Source: an uncultured Ruminococcus sp. (GTDB lineage Bacteria > Bacillota > Clostridia > Oscillospirales > Acutalibacteraceae). Taken from it: DNA of 22,382 nt. The notes beneath the pieces were generated by a model. It worked only from the letters and a program-made list of their open reading frames with translations, was not told where the DNA came from and made no database searches. The stretch lies in the NCBI GenBank assembly GCA_902773155.1, contig CACYDK010000101.1, positions 1 to 22,382 of the forward strand, given 5' to 3'. The position numbers were made by a program, and so were the translations under genes. Positions 6,663 through 14,704 of the stretch are shown piece by piece. How positions within the stretch are numbered: position 1 is the first letter of the stretch; every line of letters starts with the position of its first letter.

Positions 6663-8723
6663 TTATGGTTTGTGAATCGAAAAATACTTATCCAGCAACG
6701 CTTTGGCTACCCCCATACTGTACCGGCCGTAGGCTCCGTGCTCCAGCACGACGGCTACGGCGACCTTCGGCTTGTCATATGGCGCATAGCATATAAAAAC
6801 CGTGTGGTCGGAGCCGGCGTTTTCGGCTGTTCCGGTTTTGGCGGCGACCTTTACCTTGTAGTTGCCGAATACCGAGTAGGCTGTTCCGCCGGTTGAGGTC
6901 GTTACGTCGAGCATAGCGCGCTGTACCGCCCTGAGATTTTCGCCTGATACGCCTGAGGTACTCATTACCTCGGGCTTTTTTGAGTTGTATTTATATACTG
7001 TCTTTGTGCGCTCGTAATCCTTGATCTCCTTGACGATATGGGTTTTGAGCCGGGTTCCGTTGTTTGCGATTGTTGCCGCGTATGTCGCGAGCTGCACCGG
7101 AGTAAAGGCGTTGTCCGACTGGCCGATAGCGGCCTGAACGGTGTTTCCGTCCTGCCAGGTAGTACTGTCGCGTCCGGCGAGGAAGCCACTGCTCTCCCCT
7201 ACCTCAAGGCCGGTTTTCTCGCCGAGTCCGAATTTTTCGGCGTAGAGGTACATTGTATTTATGCCGAGCAGACGTCCCGTTTCGGCAAAAAAGTAGTTAC
7301 AGCTGTGGGTAATGGCTTCGTCGAGATCGATCGAGCCGTGGGTTCCCATACAGGCCACAGGATTTGAGGGGTAGTAGTTGTAGTATTTTGTACAGGTTAT
7401 GTGCGTGCCGGTATTGATAACGCCCTCCTCGAGAGCTGCCGCCGCTACGCAGGGCTTAAACACAGAGCCGGGAGCAAAGGAGCCCACAAATGCGCGGTTG
7501 TACATAGGAGCGGTTTTATCTGTGGCGAGCTTAACATAATACTTTCCGTAGTCAGAGTACCTGTTTAAGTCGTAGGTCGGGTACGAGGCGGAAGCCAGCA
7601 CGCCGAAGTCGCGCACATCCAGCATTACCACAGCTCCGGTCTCGCAGTCCTCGCCGTGTCCGGCTCCCTCGTAGGCGGCTTCGGTTAGACCGTTCGCCCT
7701 TGCCGCCTGAACCTGATCGGCGAGCGACTTGACCGCCGTGCGCTGGAGCTCGCTGTCTATAGTAAGGCACAGGGTATTGCCGGGCTTTGCGGCGATCGAC
7801 TGAACCACTCCGGTGACGTTGCCCTCGGCGTTTTTGCGGACGATTCTCTCGCCGCCTACTCCCTTAAGCTCGTCCTCAAAGGCGTATTCAAGCCCGAACT
7901 TGCCGATATAGTCGTTGTAGCCGTAATCCTTGCCCTCGCTCTGCTTTTGCTCGTATTCCTCCTGATTTATGCGGCCGAGCGCGCCGAGAAGATGCGGAGC
8001 GAGTGTTCCCTTTGGATTATAGCGCGAGAGGTAAGTCTGGATATCGACTCCCTTTAAGCTCTGGGTATTTTCGCTGACTACCGCGACCATATCTGAGCTT
8101 ATGTCTGTAGCGAAAATATACTGGTTAGTGTTTGAAAAGTAGTTGCGCTCCATATTATAGCGCACGGACAAAAGGTTTCTGAGCTTGCTCCTGTCGGCAA
8201 TGCCCTTCACCTCATATCTTTCGGCGAGCAGACGGACGCATTTTTCGGCCGTATCGCCGTTCTTTAAGCCGAGATATTCCTCGGATTTCAGGGTCTTTAT
8301 CTCATCCGCGCTGTGCTTCGTAAAGACAAATTCGTTTTTTGAATTCAGTCTTATCGGGAGGTTGTCTATCCATTTCTCGCCGCCGCTCTCGACGAGAGCT
8401 ATGAGCTTGAGCACTGTGTCGTTGAGCTTGTTTTCATCGATGTAGAGCTTATCGAGGGCTATCCTGTAGCCGGTGCTGTTTACGGCGAGTCCGACCCCGT
8501 TGCGGTCGAGGATCTCGCCTCGGGTCGCGTCGGTAGTGACCGTATAAGCGGTAGAGTTAACGGCTATTTTGTCGTAATCCTTTCCCTCGATGATCTGCCA
8601 CACAAAAAGGCGCGCCAAAAAACCGCAGAAGATCACCGCCGTGATTACGGCGCAGATGGTGATCCTCTTACGGATGTATTGTTTCTCGCGTATTAACTTT
8701 TCCTTGTCCTCATTGGGTAGCAT
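6663..8723 (-). CDS. mrdA: Penicillin-binding protein 2, peptidoglycan transpeptidase of elongation
   Basis: A 686-residue class B penicillin-binding protein, anchored by one membrane segment at about residues 20-42 with the catalytic domain outside. The N-terminal dimerisation part contains TRGEILDRNG near residue 68. The three transpeptidase motifs are intact: S420-V-F-K423, S474-C-N476 and K629-T-G631. It cross-links new peptidoglycan during cell elongation, partnered by a RodA-type glycosyltransferase, which is not in this window. As the last gene of the mreB-mreC-mreD-mrdA order, elongation PBP2 is favoured over the related sporulation and division enzymes (SpoVD, FtsI), and I see no PASTA repeats. 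GGAGG lies 8 bases before the ATG. The gap to mreD is 27 bases. Confidence 0.93.
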   Translation of the reverse strand: MLPNEDKEKLIREKQYIRKRITICAVITAVIFCGFLARLFVWQIIEGKDYDKIAVNSTAYTVTTDATRGEILDRNGVGLAVNSTGYRIALDKLYIDENKLNDTVLKLIALVESGGEKWIDNLPIRLNSKNEFVFTKHSADEIKTLKSEEYLGLKNGDTAEKCVRLLAERYEVKGIADRSKLRNLLSVRYNMERNYFSNTNQYIFATDISSDMVAVVSENTQSLKGVDIQTYLSRYNPKGTLAPHLLGALGRINQEEYEQKQSEGKDYGYNDYIGKFGLEYAFEDELKGVGGERIVRKNAEGNVTGVVQSIAAKPGNTLCLTIDSELQRTAVKSLADQVQAARANGLTEAAYEGAGHGEDCETGAVVMLDVRDFGVLASASYPTYDLNRYSDYGKYYVKLATDKTAPMYNRAFVGSFAPGSVFKPCVAAAALEEGVINTGTHITCTKYYNYYPSNPVACMGTHGSIDLDEAITHSCNYFFAETGRLLGINTMYLYAEKFGLGEKTGLEVGESSGFLAGRDSTTWQDGNTVQAAIGQSDNAFTPVQLATYAATIANNGTRLKTHIVKEIKDYERTKTVYKYNSKKPEVMSTSGVSGENLRAVQRAMLDVTTSTGGTAYSVFGNYKVKVAAKTGTAENAGSDHTVFICYAPYDKPKVAVAVVLEHGAYGRYSMGVAKALLDKYFSIHKP

Positions 8724-8750
8724 TCGTATACCTCCGGCGGCTTTCGAAAT

Positions 8751-9254
8751 CTATCGGAGACCTCTGTGGATGGCCTTGTTAAGAAAAAACAGACCGATTC
8801 CCGCGGCTATAGTGTATATTATCCTTGAAATATAGTGAGAGGCGAAAAGAGCGAGGGCGTTTTCGACCCCTGAAAAAACGCGGAATATCAGAAAATATAT
8901 ATAAATCAGGCCGGTTGAAACCGCTGAGATAAAGGCCGAGGCGTTCAAAAAGCTTACGACCATATACTCGCGGAAAATCCGGCTGAGGAAAAAGCACACC
9001 ACTGTCAGCGTAAAAGCGAAAAATCCTACCGACTGGCCGATCGCCAGATCCGTGATTATGCCCGCCGCTGTGCCGAAAAACATTGCCGGAAGCTCGTTTT
9101 CGAGAAGGGCGACGGTTATAGCCGCCGGAATAAGGAGCATTGGCTTTCCGCCGAAAATCTCGGGCAACAGTCCGGGAGTTGACTCGATTATAAACAGTAA
9201 AAGGTATTCCAGCGAATACGCAAAATAACGGACTACGGTATAACGGCGCTCCAT
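8751..9254 (-). CDS. mreD: Rod shape-determining membrane protein MreD
   Basis: A 167-residue hydrophobic protein with about five membrane segments, the usual size and profile of MreD. Identity rests mainly on position between mreC and mrdA, because the family is poorly conserved; FFGTAAGIITDLAIGQSVG near residues 58-76 resembles the family's conserved glycine-rich segment. It is a membrane partner of MreC in the elongation complex. Its ATG overlaps the mreC stop by one base (TGATG) and its GGAGGG site lies inside the end of mreC, so the two are translationally coupled. Confidence 0.85.
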   Translation of the reverse strand: MERRYTVVRYFAYSLEYLLLFIIESTPGLLPEIFGGKPMLLIPAAITVALLENELPAMFFGTAAGIITDLAIGQSVGFFAFTLTVVCFFLSRIFREYMVVSFLNASAFISAVSTGLIYIYFLIFRVFSGVENALALFASHYISRIIYTIAAGIGLFFLNKAIHRGLR

Positions 9255-10099
9255 CAGTCGCCCTCCGTGATCTTCTTAGCGACCTCGCCCTTGCTCTTAA
9301 AATCGGTGATGATAACCACATCGGTCACATTTCTTATGTCCTCATAGGGCTTTATGACGGCGTATTTGGTCGCGTCGTACTCATCATATTTGATCTCCGA
9401 GACCTTTCCGATAACGAGATCGGCGGGATAAACGCCTCCTATCCCGGAGGTTACGATGATGTCGTTCTTCTCGACCGAAGCGTTCGCGTCGATCTTGGTC
9501 AGTGTGGTCAGATTGTCGTCGGCATAGAGGGTATTTCCGGAGACAACTCCGCTGTCGCCGGTTTTTTTGACCCGCGCTCCGGCCTTTAAATCGGGAGAGA
9601 GCACGGTCGTTACCCGCGCGGTAACTCCGTTTATCGAGCTGATAAAGCCGACAAGCCCGTTTTCGGTAAGCACAGGGTCCTGAGCGTGAACTCCGGAGGC
9701 CGTGCCGACATCGACGGTAAAGCTGTAGAAATCGTCGGCGCTGTCGCGGCGTATTACAGAGGCCGGCATAAGCTCAAAATCCTTATGCGCCTTCTTTATC
9801 TTGTAGTATTTCCACAAACGGGCGTTTTCATCCTTAAGGTCGTAATAATCGACGAGCTTCGCGCGCAAATCGGCGGCCTCCCGCTTTAGCTTTTCGTTTT
9901 CTTCCTTGAGCTCGTCGTAGCTCTTCTGATGGATCTGCTCGCTTCCGGCGGCTGTCACTGAGGACAATCCGACAGTCAGCGCGTTAAAACCCGTGGAAAG
10001 CCAATTATGCCCCGCCGCTGTGAATATCGCGAGGATAATCAAAGCGACGAGGGTGAATGTCAGTATTTTGTTGTTTTTGGAAGCAAAAAAATCTTTCAT
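9254..10099 (-). CDS. mreC: Rod shape-determining protein MreC
   Basis: Single-pass membrane scaffold of the elongation complex, 281 residues from ATG 10099. A membrane segment (about residues 9-28) is followed by a coiled coil (YDELKEENEKLKREAADLRA, continuing to about residue 95) and the two beta-barrel domains typical of MreC, with TSGIGGVYPADLVIGKV near residues 215-231. The start is uncertain: ATG 10099 and an in-frame TTG at 10108 both lack a Shine-Dalgarno sequence. An 18-bp direct repeat fills the 43-base gap to mreB, where the ribosome site would normally be. Translation may depend on termination at the mreB stop. Confidence 0.9.
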   Translation of the reverse strand: MKDFFASKNNKILTFTLVALIILAIFTAAGHNWLSTGFNALTVGLSSVTAAGSEQIHQKSYDELKEENEKLKREAADLRAKLVDYYDLKDENARLWKYYKIKKAHKDFELMPASVIRRDSADDFYSFTVDVGTASGVHAQDPVLTENGLVGFISSINGVTARVTTVLSPDLKAGARVKKTGDSGVVSGNTLYADDNLTTLTKIDANASVEKNDIIVTSGIGGVYPADLVIGKVSEIKYDEYDATKYAVIKPYEDIRNVTDVVIITDFKSKGEVAKKITEGD

Positions 10100-10101
10100 A
10101 A

Positions 10102-10138
10102 TCGGCAAACTTTAGGGAAATCGACAAACTTTATGGAA
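10102..10138. repeat. 18-bp direct repeat in the mreB-mreC gap
   Basis: TCGGCAAACTTTAGGGAA (10102-10119) and TCGACAAACTTTATGGAA (10121-10138) differ at 2 of 18 bases with a 19-base period. The pair fills most of the space between the mreB stop and the mreC ATG and covers the alternative TTG start. It looks like a small tandem duplication. Confidence 0.7.
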
Positions 10139-10142
10139 GCTA

Positions 10143-11153
10143 TTACTCCCTGTTATGCTTGTATTCGGCCTTGTAGCCGCCCAGACGCGCTCCGGCTCCC
10201 TCGACTACGCAGTCGAGCGGACGCTCGGCAACGTGTACGGGCATTCCTGTCTCGTGCATAATCAGTCTGTCGAGACCGCGGAGCATAGCGCCGCCTCCTG
10301 TGAGCATAATACCGTGGTCGATGATATCGGCCGAAAGCTCGGGAGGTGTTTTCTCGAGGGTTGTCTTTACCGCTTCAACAATGATCATCAGCGGATCGGC
10401 GAGAGCGTCGCGGATCTCCTCGGCAGTTATCGTGATATCCTTCGGGAGTCCGGTCTCGAGGCTTCTGCCCTTTACGAGCATATCGCGCTCGTCATCGTAG
10501 GGATAAGCCGATCCGATTTTTATCTTGATCTCCTCGCTGGTACGGTCTCCTATGAGGAGGTTGTAGGTCTTTTTGATGTAGGTAGTGATAGCCTCGTCGA
10601 ATTTATCTCCGGCTACTCGTACAGAGCAGGAGGTAACGATATCGCCGAGAGAGATCACAGCGACCTCGGAGGTACCGCCTCCGATATCGACTACCATAGA
10701 GCCTGTGGGCTCGTCTACGGGCATTCCGGCGCCTATAGCCGCCGCCATAGGTTCCTCTATGAGAGTTATATTCTTACTTCCGCTCGCCTGTACGGCGGCG
10801 TTCTCGACCGCTCTGCGCTCGACCTCGGTAACGCCGGTAGGCATACAGATCACGATCCTCGGCTTTGAGAAGAAGCCGGGCTTAGCGGCCTTTTTGATAA
10901 AATGCTTGAGCATTGTCGCGGTTATGTCAAAATCAGCGATTACGCCGTCCTTTAAGGGACGTACCGCCACGATCGAGCCGGGAGTACGGCCAATCATTTC
11001 ATGAGCCTGCTCGCCTACCGCGAGCACGCTGTCGTTACGGATATCGACCGCCACTACGGACGGCTCGCGCATAACGATCCCCTTACCCTTTATACAAACA
11101 AGAGTGTTAGCGGTGCCTAAATCGATTCCGATATCTTTCGAGAAAGAATACAT
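10143..11153 (-). CDS. mreB: Actin-like cell shape protein MreB
   Basis: A cytoplasmic ATP-binding filament protein that positions the elongation machinery along the side wall. The 336 residues match the family. Nucleotide-site motifs are visible: DLGTANTLV near residue 11 (phosphate 1), [12 protein letters not shown] near residue 160 (phosphate 2) and [13 protein letters not shown] near residue 286 (adenosine). I chose the third in-frame ATG (11153, MYSFSKDIG) because GGAG lies 8 bases upstream and homologues begin just before the IDLGTANT motif; the first ATG at 11171 has its own start inside that ribosome-site region. It is first in the operon, behind a strong promoter at 11201-11229. Confidence 0.96.
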   Translation of the reverse strand: MYSFSKDIGIDLGTANTLVCIKGKGIVMREPSVVAVDIRNDSVLAVGEQAHEMIGRTPGSIVAVRPLKDGVIADFDITATMLKHFIKKAAKPGFFSKPRIVICMPTGVTEVERRAVENAAVQASGSKNITLIEEPMAAAIGAGMPVDEPTGSMVVDIGGGTSEVAVISLGDIVTSCSVRVAGDKFDEAITTYIKKTYNLLIGDRTSEEIKIKIGSAYPYDDERDMLVKGRSLETGLPKDITITAEEIRDALADPLMIIVEAVKTTLEKTPPELSADIIDHGIMLTGGGAMLRGLDRLIMHETGMPVHVAERPLDCVVEGAGARLGGYKAEYKHNRE

Positions 11154-11200
11154 CGTCATTACTCCTTTCATACACTTCCATACGAAAACGGTTTTGTTAA

Positions 11201-11229
11201 ATTATATCCCATTAAAGCGCGTAAATCAA
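11201..11229 (-). promoter_or_regulatory. Promoter of mreBCD-mrdA
   Basis: On the minus strand TTGATT (11224-11229), 17 bases and TATAAT (11201-11206) form a near-consensus promoter. It separates the shape operon from dut, which is read in the same direction just upstream. The -35 box lies in a small inverted repeat, AAATCA-TTAT-TGATTT, of unknown meaning. Confidence 0.8.
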
Positions 11230-11274
11230 TAATGATTTGTCATAATATGTAGTTCCCAAAAAGCGTGATTTTTA

Positions 11275-11715
11275 TTAGTTTTTTCCTGTAGAACCAAAGC
11301 CTCCGGCGCCTCTTGGGGTCGAGTCAAGCTCAGAGCGCTCCACAAGCGTCGGGATCACCACCGGAGCAATGACCATCTGGGCGATCCGCTCGAAGGGCTC
11401 GATGGTGTAGGGTTCCGATCCAACATTGCACAATCCCGCGCAGATTTCGCCGCGGTAGTCGGAGTCGATAACGCCGACCCCGTTTGCAAGACAGACGCCG
11501 TGCTTTACGCCGAGTCCCGAGCGCGCGTACAAAAACGCGCACAGCGAGCTGTCCGGAAGCGCGATAGCGACGCCGGTCGGGATGATCCGCAAATCGCCGG
11601 GGTTAAGGGTGATCTTCTCGTCAATGCACGCGTACAGATCGAGCCCGGCCGAGCCGGCGCTTCCGCGGGTCGGGAGCTTTGCGTCAGGCCTTAATTTTTT
11701 TATATTTAGTTCCAT
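11275..11715 (-). CDS. dut: Deoxyuridine 5'-triphosphate nucleotidohydrolase (dUTPase)
   Basis: Hydrolyses dUTP to dUMP and pyrophosphate, keeping uracil out of DNA and supplying dTMP synthesis. The 146 residues contain all five trimeric-dUTPase motifs in order: SAGLDLYA, ARSGLGVKHG, GVIDSDYRGEI (with the catalytic aspartate), ERIAQMVI and the C-terminal RGAGGFGSTG that closes over the substrate. ATG 11715 (MELNIKKL) is preferred over ATG 11727 because GAGGG lies 5 bases before it, whereas nothing ribosome-like precedes 11727. No convincing terminator follows; the mreB promoter begins about 45 bases downstream. Confidence 0.96.
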   Translation of the reverse strand: MELNIKKLRPDAKLPTRGSAGSAGLDLYACIDEKITLNPGDLRIIPTGVAIALPDSSLCAFLYARSGLGVKHGVCLANGVGVIDSDYRGEICAGLCNVGSEPYTIEPFERIAQMVIAPVVIPTLVERSELDSTPRGAGGFGSTGKN

Positions 11716-11815
11716 ATTTTCCCTCATTTTTGCAAGAGGTTTACTTTTTCCTGCAAAATCAAATTATTCCCTACGGGACTTAAAAACAGATGTCTTTGCG
11801 CGGCTTTTATCTTTC

Positions 11816-11851
11816 TTCCAATATGGAATTTTCTATTTTTCGCTATTGGAA
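11816..11851. other. Inverted repeat in the U32-dut gap
   Basis: TTCCAATA (11816-11823) and TATTGGAA (11844-11851) are perfect inverted 8-mers around a 20-base AT-rich loop, just after the U32 stop. With no T tract on the minus strand it is a poor terminator. The rest of the 142-base gap up to dut shows no clear gene or promoter. Confidence 0.35.
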
Positions 11852-11857
11852 AATTTT

Positions 11858-13918
11858 TCAAAATACTCCACGAAGATACAATCCGTTCGTTTTTTCCTTC
11901 TCTTTTAGTCTGAATGCGGATATCAGGGCCTCGTTTTCCACGTTTTCCACATAGTTTTCCACAGAGTAGCGGAAAACCGCAAAATCAAGCGACCGCTCGG
12001 TCTCCGCCCTCTCAACCACATCGAGCGTAACGGAGTTCAAGACCTCGCAGGCGCACCCGTCGCAATAAAATTTGAAGGATTTGCCCATTCTGTCCGTCAT
12101 TTTTGAGTTGCCCGGACATCCCTTACAGGAGTTTGCCGCACTGCGGTTCGGGCAGTTTCGGGTAAGCATGAGCGGCAAATAGCCAAAGCTCAGTATTCCG
12201 CGCGGAAGGTCGCCGCCGAGAGCGGAAATTCGCTCAAAATCCAGCTCAAAGCTCAGCTCAGCGTCCTCGAAGCCATAGCTTTCGGCCCATATCAGGTCGC
12301 GCGTATTCGTAAAATTGAGCCCGAAGCCGCCGTGGATCTTCATTCCCAGCTCACTGGCGATGTATACCGCGCCGAGATTGTTGCACAGCGCGTGCTCCAC
12401 TCCAAGCTCCCGAAGGACTTTGAGACGGTCGATTATCTCTTTTTCGCGCGAAAACAGCGCGCGGGGGATCTCCGCCCCTATATTAAAGCCGCGGTCAATA
12501 AGACTTTTTACCTCGGACGGATCGGAGTCAAAGGGCACGAAGCACAGCTCGAATCCCTTAAAGCCCTCGCCGAGCCTTGTCGAGGTAAACCTCGCTCTCC
12601 TTGATACGGAGCCGGACATATGCGGCGTCGGTTTTTCTGTTTTAATATCGTTTATTCTGTAATTGTTGACACGCTCGCGCATAACAGAAAGCTCGTCGAG
12701 CGCGTTTCTGCGCAGTCTGTTAAGCGCGGAAACAGGCAGGGAGACGTTTTCTCCTAGCTCCGTTTCAAGGCTGGCAAAGCTATACGGCGTGCCTCCTGTT
12801 TTGGTTATCTGAGAGCGGACTCTCTCGTAGTCGAGGGGGCGACTCACGGCTTGCTCTGCTCTTTGTTCGTCCTCGACGGTCACGCTGTGAGAGCCGTCCG
12901 TGACCGTCAGTGTTGGCTTTTCGCCTTCAAAGGCGGTGAACTTGCCTTCAACGCGTACACGCTGAAGCTCGTCCTTATAGCCCTCGCGAATCTTCGAAAA
13001 CAGCTTTGAGGTCGCTGAGGTAACATCGTCGCGCCGACGATATCCGAACATATCATAGCCGCGCCTTCCGGTGTAGTAGCCGTCGGTAAAGCCGGTGCGC
13101 GAGAAAACGCTCTCGAGCCGGCGCTCGGTTTCCTCGTCGACAAAGCCCTCGTCGCGCGACTTGACGCAGGCCTTAACTGCCGCGGCGACATACTCGGGGC
13201 GCTTGAGGCGACCCTCGATCTTAGCCGAGGCTATTCCAATACTCTCCATATCGCGCAAATATCTGACCGCGCTCATATCCTTTAGGCTCAGAGCGTAGCC
13301 GTTGCGTGATTTTACCGAGAACGGAAGGCGGCAGGGCTGAGCGCAACGGCCGCGGTTTCCGCTCCGCTGACCGAGTACCGCGCTGAAATAGCACTGCCCC
13401 GACACGCTCATACACAGGGCGCCGTGAACGAACACCTCGAGCTCGATCGGCACAGCTTCGGCGATTTCCTTTATTTCTGCGCGCGAAAGCTCGCGGGCGA
13501 GCACAACGCGCTTAAAGCCCATTTCATAAAGGAGCTTTGCTCCCGAGGGTGAATGAACGCTCATCTGGGTAGAGGCGTGAAGAGGGAGCTCCGGCGCGAT
13601 CTCGCGCGCGAGCGTAGCCACACCCATATTCTGCACCAAAAGCGCGTCGATATCCGCCCTCGCGGCGGTTATTATCAGCTTACGCGCGTCGTCGAGTTCA
13701 TCGTCGAACAGAACCGTGTTGAGCGTAAGATAAACCTTGACTCCGCGGATATGACAGTACTTTACGGCCTGAACAAGCTCCTCCTCGGAGAAATTCTCGG
13801 CTCCCGCGCGCGCGGAAAAGCTTTGCGCTCCGAGATATACAGCGTCGGCGCCGGAACGAACCGCCGCCGAGAGCGTTTCAAAGCCGCCGCACGGAGCCAA
13901 TATCTCAATCCGAGTCAT
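11858..13918 (-). CDS. U32-family peptidase / RlhA-type protein
   Basis: A 686-residue member of the U32 family. An N-terminal TIM-barrel-like part begins MTRIEILAPCGG and contains SGADAVYLG. The signature cysteines are C169 and C176 (CMSVSGQC) and C192 and C196 (GRCAQPCRLPF). Four more cysteines lie toward the C terminus (NCPNRSAANSCKGCPG and FYCDGCAC). Family members are annotated as peptidases/collagenases; E. coli relatives take part in hydroxylation of 23S rRNA or tRNA and carry Fe-S-type cysteines, so an RNA-modifying role is at least as likely as proteolysis. The start overlaps the last 14 bases of zapA with no separate ribosome site, implying translational coupling. A longer open frame of 86 extra residues upstream is rejected because it reads Arg/Ser-rich nonsense through zapA. 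Confidence 0.9.
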   Translation of the reverse strand: MTRIEILAPCGGFETLSAAVRSGADAVYLGAQSFSARAGAENFSEEELVQAVKYCHIRGVKVYLTLNTVLFDDELDDARKLIITAARADIDALLVQNMGVATLAREIAPELPLHASTQMSVHSPSGAKLLYEMGFKRVVLARELSRAEIKEIAEAVPIELEVFVHGALCMSVSGQCYFSAVLGQRSGNRGRCAQPCRLPFSVKSRNGYALSLKDMSAVRYLRDMESIGIASAKIEGRLKRPEYVAAAVKACVKSRDEGFVDEETERRLESVFSRTGFTDGYYTGRRGYDMFGYRRRDDVTSATSKLFSKIREGYKDELQRVRVEGKFTAFEGEKPTLTVTDGSHSVTVEDEQRAEQAVSRPLDYERVRSQITKTGGTPYSFASLETELGENVSLPVSALNRLRRNALDELSVMRERVNNYRINDIKTEKPTPHMSGSVSRRARFTSTRLGEGFKGFELCFVPFDSDPSEVKSLIDRGFNIGAEIPRALFSREKEIIDRLKVLRELGVEHALCNNLGAVYIASELGMKIHGGFGLNFTNTRDLIWAESYGFEDAELSFELDFERISALGGDLPRGILSFGYLPLMLTRNCPNRSAANSCKGCPGNSKMTDRMGKSFKFYCDGCACEVLNSVTLDVVERAETERSLDFAVFRYSVENYVENVENEALISAFRLKEKEKTNGLYLRGVF

Positions 13919-14447
13919 AATCAAAAAGCGAGATCTGGCGCGTCGGCAGGTATCCTCCGTCCTGATCCTCTTCCGGCTCGCCCTCGTCGTCGGGGAGCGG
14001 TCTGCGCTCAAGCTCGGCGCGCGCCTCGTTGAGCTCGGCCGTGAGCTTTTCGACGAGATCGGAGAGATTCTCGCGCTTCTCGGTGATCTCCTTAAGGTTT
14101 CTTTCGAGCTCAATGTTATGATTATTGAGCATACGCACGGTTTCCTCGCTTCGGGCGAGCTTTTCCTTAAGCTCAATGATCTGCTTGCTCTGTTTGTCGG
14201 CCTGAATCATCACGGTTTTAGCGTTTCCGGAGAGACTTTTGTTCCGGGCGATCTGCTTGTACTTTTCATCCGCGTAATTCATAGCGCAGAGCACGGCGCA
14301 GCTGCGCGGCTCGACAGCAGGCATTTCCTCCGAAATCTGCTTAAGCGATTCGTTGACCTCGGCCGCAAGCGCTGTAACATACTCCTCGTTGTCCTCGCTG
14401 AGAAGCACATAACGCTTCCCGGCGATATACACTGCGTGTTTATTCAT
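13905..14447 (-). CDS. zapA: Cell division protein ZapA with extended coiled coil
   Basis: Cytoplasmic protein that bundles FtsZ and stabilises the division ring. Residues 1-70 carry the ZapA fold (VYIAGKRYVLLSEDNEEYV, then AVLCAMNYADEKYKQ). Residues about 80-150 are a strong coiled coil (LKEKLARSEETVRMLNNHN onward), and an acidic tail rich in Glu/Asp/Gly ends FDYDSD. At 180 residues it is longer than the compact ~85-110-residue ZapA proteins. AAGGTGGG lies 6 bases before the ATG. It is followed by the overlapping U32 gene. Confidence 0.88.
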   Translation of the reverse strand: MNKHAVYIAGKRYVLLSEDNEEYVTALAAEVNESLKQISEEMPAVEPRSCAVLCAMNYADEKYKQIARNKSLSGNAKTVMIQADKQSKQIIELKEKLARSEETVRMLNNHNIELERNLKEITEKRENLSDLVEKLTAELNEARAELERRPLPDDEGEPEEDQDGGYLPTRQISLFDYDSD

Positions 14448-14498
14448 AGCATACCCACCTTACCGGATGCCGGCAATACGGCACCATTATCCACTGTG

Positions 14499-14527
14499 AT
14501 TATAATACAAAAAAACACAATTAAAAA
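14499..14527 (-). promoter_or_regulatory. Probable zapA promoter
   Basis: On the minus strand a perfect TATAAT (14499-14504) lies 17 bases from a weak -35, TTTTTA (14522-14527), in an A/T-rich context. It is about 50 bases from the zapA start and diverges from the rnfC promoter. Confidence 0.5.
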
Positions 14528-14642
14528 GAGTTATTTTAAGATTGTAATTAATAGCGCGGCTTCGTAACTAAATTGTTAAAAAGTACCTATAGCCGAACTT
14601 TTAGGGCATTTGGAAAAACGAACCGATATAACGCCGCGAAGC

Positions 14643-14671
14643 TTGAAAACAGCCGGAAGTTGTGATAGTAT
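14643..14671 (+). promoter_or_regulatory. Promoter of the rnf operon
   Basis: TTGAAA (14643-14648), 17 bases and TAGTAT (14666-14671) preceded by TGA (extended -10). The rnfC ATG lies 33 bases downstream, leaving a short leader with AAAGGA as ribosome site. No riboswitch is seen in the 257-base zapA-rnfC gap. Confidence 0.7.
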
Positions 14672-14704
14672 ATATAAGTAATCTTTGCTTAAAGGATTGG
14701 TATA

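Noticed and set aside
10155..10868. A 237-codon rightward frame opposite mreB
   Set aside because: Antisense shadow; mreB is unmistakable on the other strand.
13919..14176. 86-residue upstream extension of the U32 gene
   Set aside because: It overlaps zapA fully and has an Arg/Ser-rich composition typical of out-of-frame reading; the family begins at MTRIEILAPCGG.
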